This document shows, in pieces, positions 62,811 through 64,000 of a DNA stretch of 64,000 nt. Origin of the DNA: Macrothele yani (lineage: Eukaryota > Arthropoda > Arachnida > Araneae > Macrothelidae); contig CM077011.1 of the NCBI GenBank assembly GCA_039090855.1, forward strand, positions 29,603,001 to 29,667,000. Direction: 5' to 3'. Both the position numbers and the translations under genes were made by a program. The number at the start of each line of letters is the position of its first letter. Within the stretch, counting starts at the first letter, position 1. The notes below the pieces were generated by a model. The model did no database searches. It was not told the DNA's origin and saw nothing but the letters and a program-made list of their open reading frames with translations.

Positions 62811-64000
62811 CACTGAAGAGCAATTGAATTAGAGACAGCTGGCGTTATGCAAATGTGGCGCTGTGGGCGGCCCTGTAAACGGAAACGATATGATGTATGC
62901 AGCGATCCGACAATATAAGGAGTGATGCGACGGGAATCAGTCAGAGTCGGATGTAGTATAGGTAAGACGAAGTTTCTAAGCGCATTTGATTGTGAGCAAA
63001 TTTTCGGGGCCTGACAAATGGGTCACTCCATCTTGGAAGTCGTGCAGGCACTAGGATTTTCACGAGCCACTGTGTCACGGGTGCACCGTGAGTACATTGA
63101 ATCCGGTAAAACCATCCCTGCAAGGGCCAACTGTCATGGACAACAGCGTGTGGATGAGCGGAGTCATCGTCGGCTAGCTCGCATTGTAACAGCGGATAGA
63201 CGGGCCACAGTGCAAGAAATCACTCGGCAATTTAACGCTGGTGCACAAAAACGTGTAAGCAGCCACACCATCCAGAACCATCTCCTCGCTATGGGGTACA
63301 GAAGCCATCGTCCCATGAGGGTACCGCTGCTGACCGCACATCACAGGGTGCAAAGATTAGCATAGGCGCGGGAACATCGCCACTGAACCCTAGACATGTG
63401 GGAAAATGTTGCCTGGACTGATGAGTCGAGATTCACTTTAGTACACGCGGATGGCAGGATACGAGTACGGCACAAGCCACATGAAGCGATGGATCCTTCT
63501 TGCCAGCAGGGTACTCTTCAAGCTGGTGGTGGTGGGGGAGGGGGATTCTTGTCTGGGGACTGTTTACGCAGACTGAAATGGGATCCCTGGTACGTGTGAC
63601 ATCGTCCCTCACAGGTCAACGTTATCGGGATATCCTGGATGACCATTTGCTCTCGTTTGTGCGTCCTTAACATCCCACTGGGGACCTCATCCTGCAACAA
63701 GACAATGCTCCGTGAAATCGCTCCCGAATTGTATCTGAATGGTTGGATGAACACTCCACCGACGTGACCTCGCTTCCTTGGCCAGCTTGGTCACCTGACC
63801 TCAATCCCATCGAGCACATCTGGGATGCCATCGAGAGAGATGTTCGAGGCTATGACCCCCGTCCATCAAATCTTTGTAAACTGTGGGAGCTTGTTCAGGG
63901 GTCGTGGATCCGTATGGCTTCCCAACGCTTCCGGTGTCTTGTCGAGTCCACGCCGAGACGAATCGCTACCGTCATCAGGGCGTTACTAGACAGGTATCTC
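62811..64000 (+). mobile_element. Tc1-type transposon T2, cut by window edge
   Basis: It starts CACTGAAGAGCAATTGAATT after TA (62809-62810). The transposase (63018 onward) runs beyond 64000, so the right end is unseen. Confidence 0.85.
63018..64000 (+). pseudogene. Tc1-type transposase T2, partial
   Basis: MGHSILEVVQALGFSRATVS is the first helix-turn-helix. RATVQEITRQFNAGAQKRVS and HTIQNHLLAMGYRSHRPM form the second. VAWTDESRFTLVHADGRIRV holds the first Asp. After a G-rich insertion region at 63527-63543 and a frame change come ILQQDNAP and SLPWPAWSPDLNPIEHIWDA. I count 36 residues between the second Asp and the Glu, counting one TGA in place as a residue. A stop at 63364 and others near 63668 and 63713 disable it. 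Confidence 0.85.

Overview
This is AT-rich animal genomic DNA, most likely from an arthropod with a large, transposon-rich genome. I infer the lineage from the transposon set (RTE and BovB-like LINEs, mariner/Tc1, hAT, Penelope-like elements, tRNA SINEs) and from large introns; the species cannot be fixed from the sequence. There are no bacterial features.

The one host gene I can support is a TMEM33 homologue (Drosophila Kr-h2 type, an ER multipass membrane protein) on the + strand. Five coding exons lie at 7308-7393, 18956-19050, 33453-33637, 43989-44056 and 51469-51605. Their splice phases (0, 2, 1, 0, 2) join into one open frame of about 188 residues. The last part of the family's C-terminus was not found here and probably lies beyond 64000. 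The four complete introns are about 11.6, 14.4, 10.4 and 7.4 kb.

Nearly everything else is mobile DNA, much of it nested. 1-7300 (upstream flank or 5' UTR intron): a mariner relic and a full-length RTE LINE with a SINE in its tail. Intron 1 (7394-18955): a palindrome with a hammerhead-like motif, a tRNA SINE, a complete mariner, an RTE copy split by a palindromic Penelope-like element, an 8-bp-TSD MITE and a foldback element. Intron 2 (19051-33452): two near-identical Tc1-type elements, mariner relics, a hAT element holding another Tc1 relic, an RTE inside a composite repeat, and a non-autonomous hAT with internal tandem repeats. Intron 3 (33638-43988): a BovB-like relic split by a small hAT MITE, and a 4.2-kb transposon with roughly 0.5-kb terminal inverted repeats, then Tc1 and mariner copies. 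Intron 4 (44057-51468): a Tigger/pogo deletion derivative, a hAT-like pseudogene split by a Penelope-like element, a 42-bp tandem array with a 124-bp RTE insertion, and more relics. 51606-64000: mariner and Tc1 nests, an 11-unit ~150-bp minisatellite, a Penelope-like palindrome split by a composite repeat, and a Tc1-type element running off the edge.

The most interesting signal is a set of hammerhead-ribozyme-like motifs (best at 7625-7667, 14477-14516, 46176-46220 and 49312-49354). They share CUGANGA and GAAA, have a very short stem III and an NUH site, and their stem I and II sequences differ between loci while staying complementary. Two lie in the sense orientation of the host introns. All insertion boundaries, TSDs and motif counts were read by eye; no alignment or search was run.
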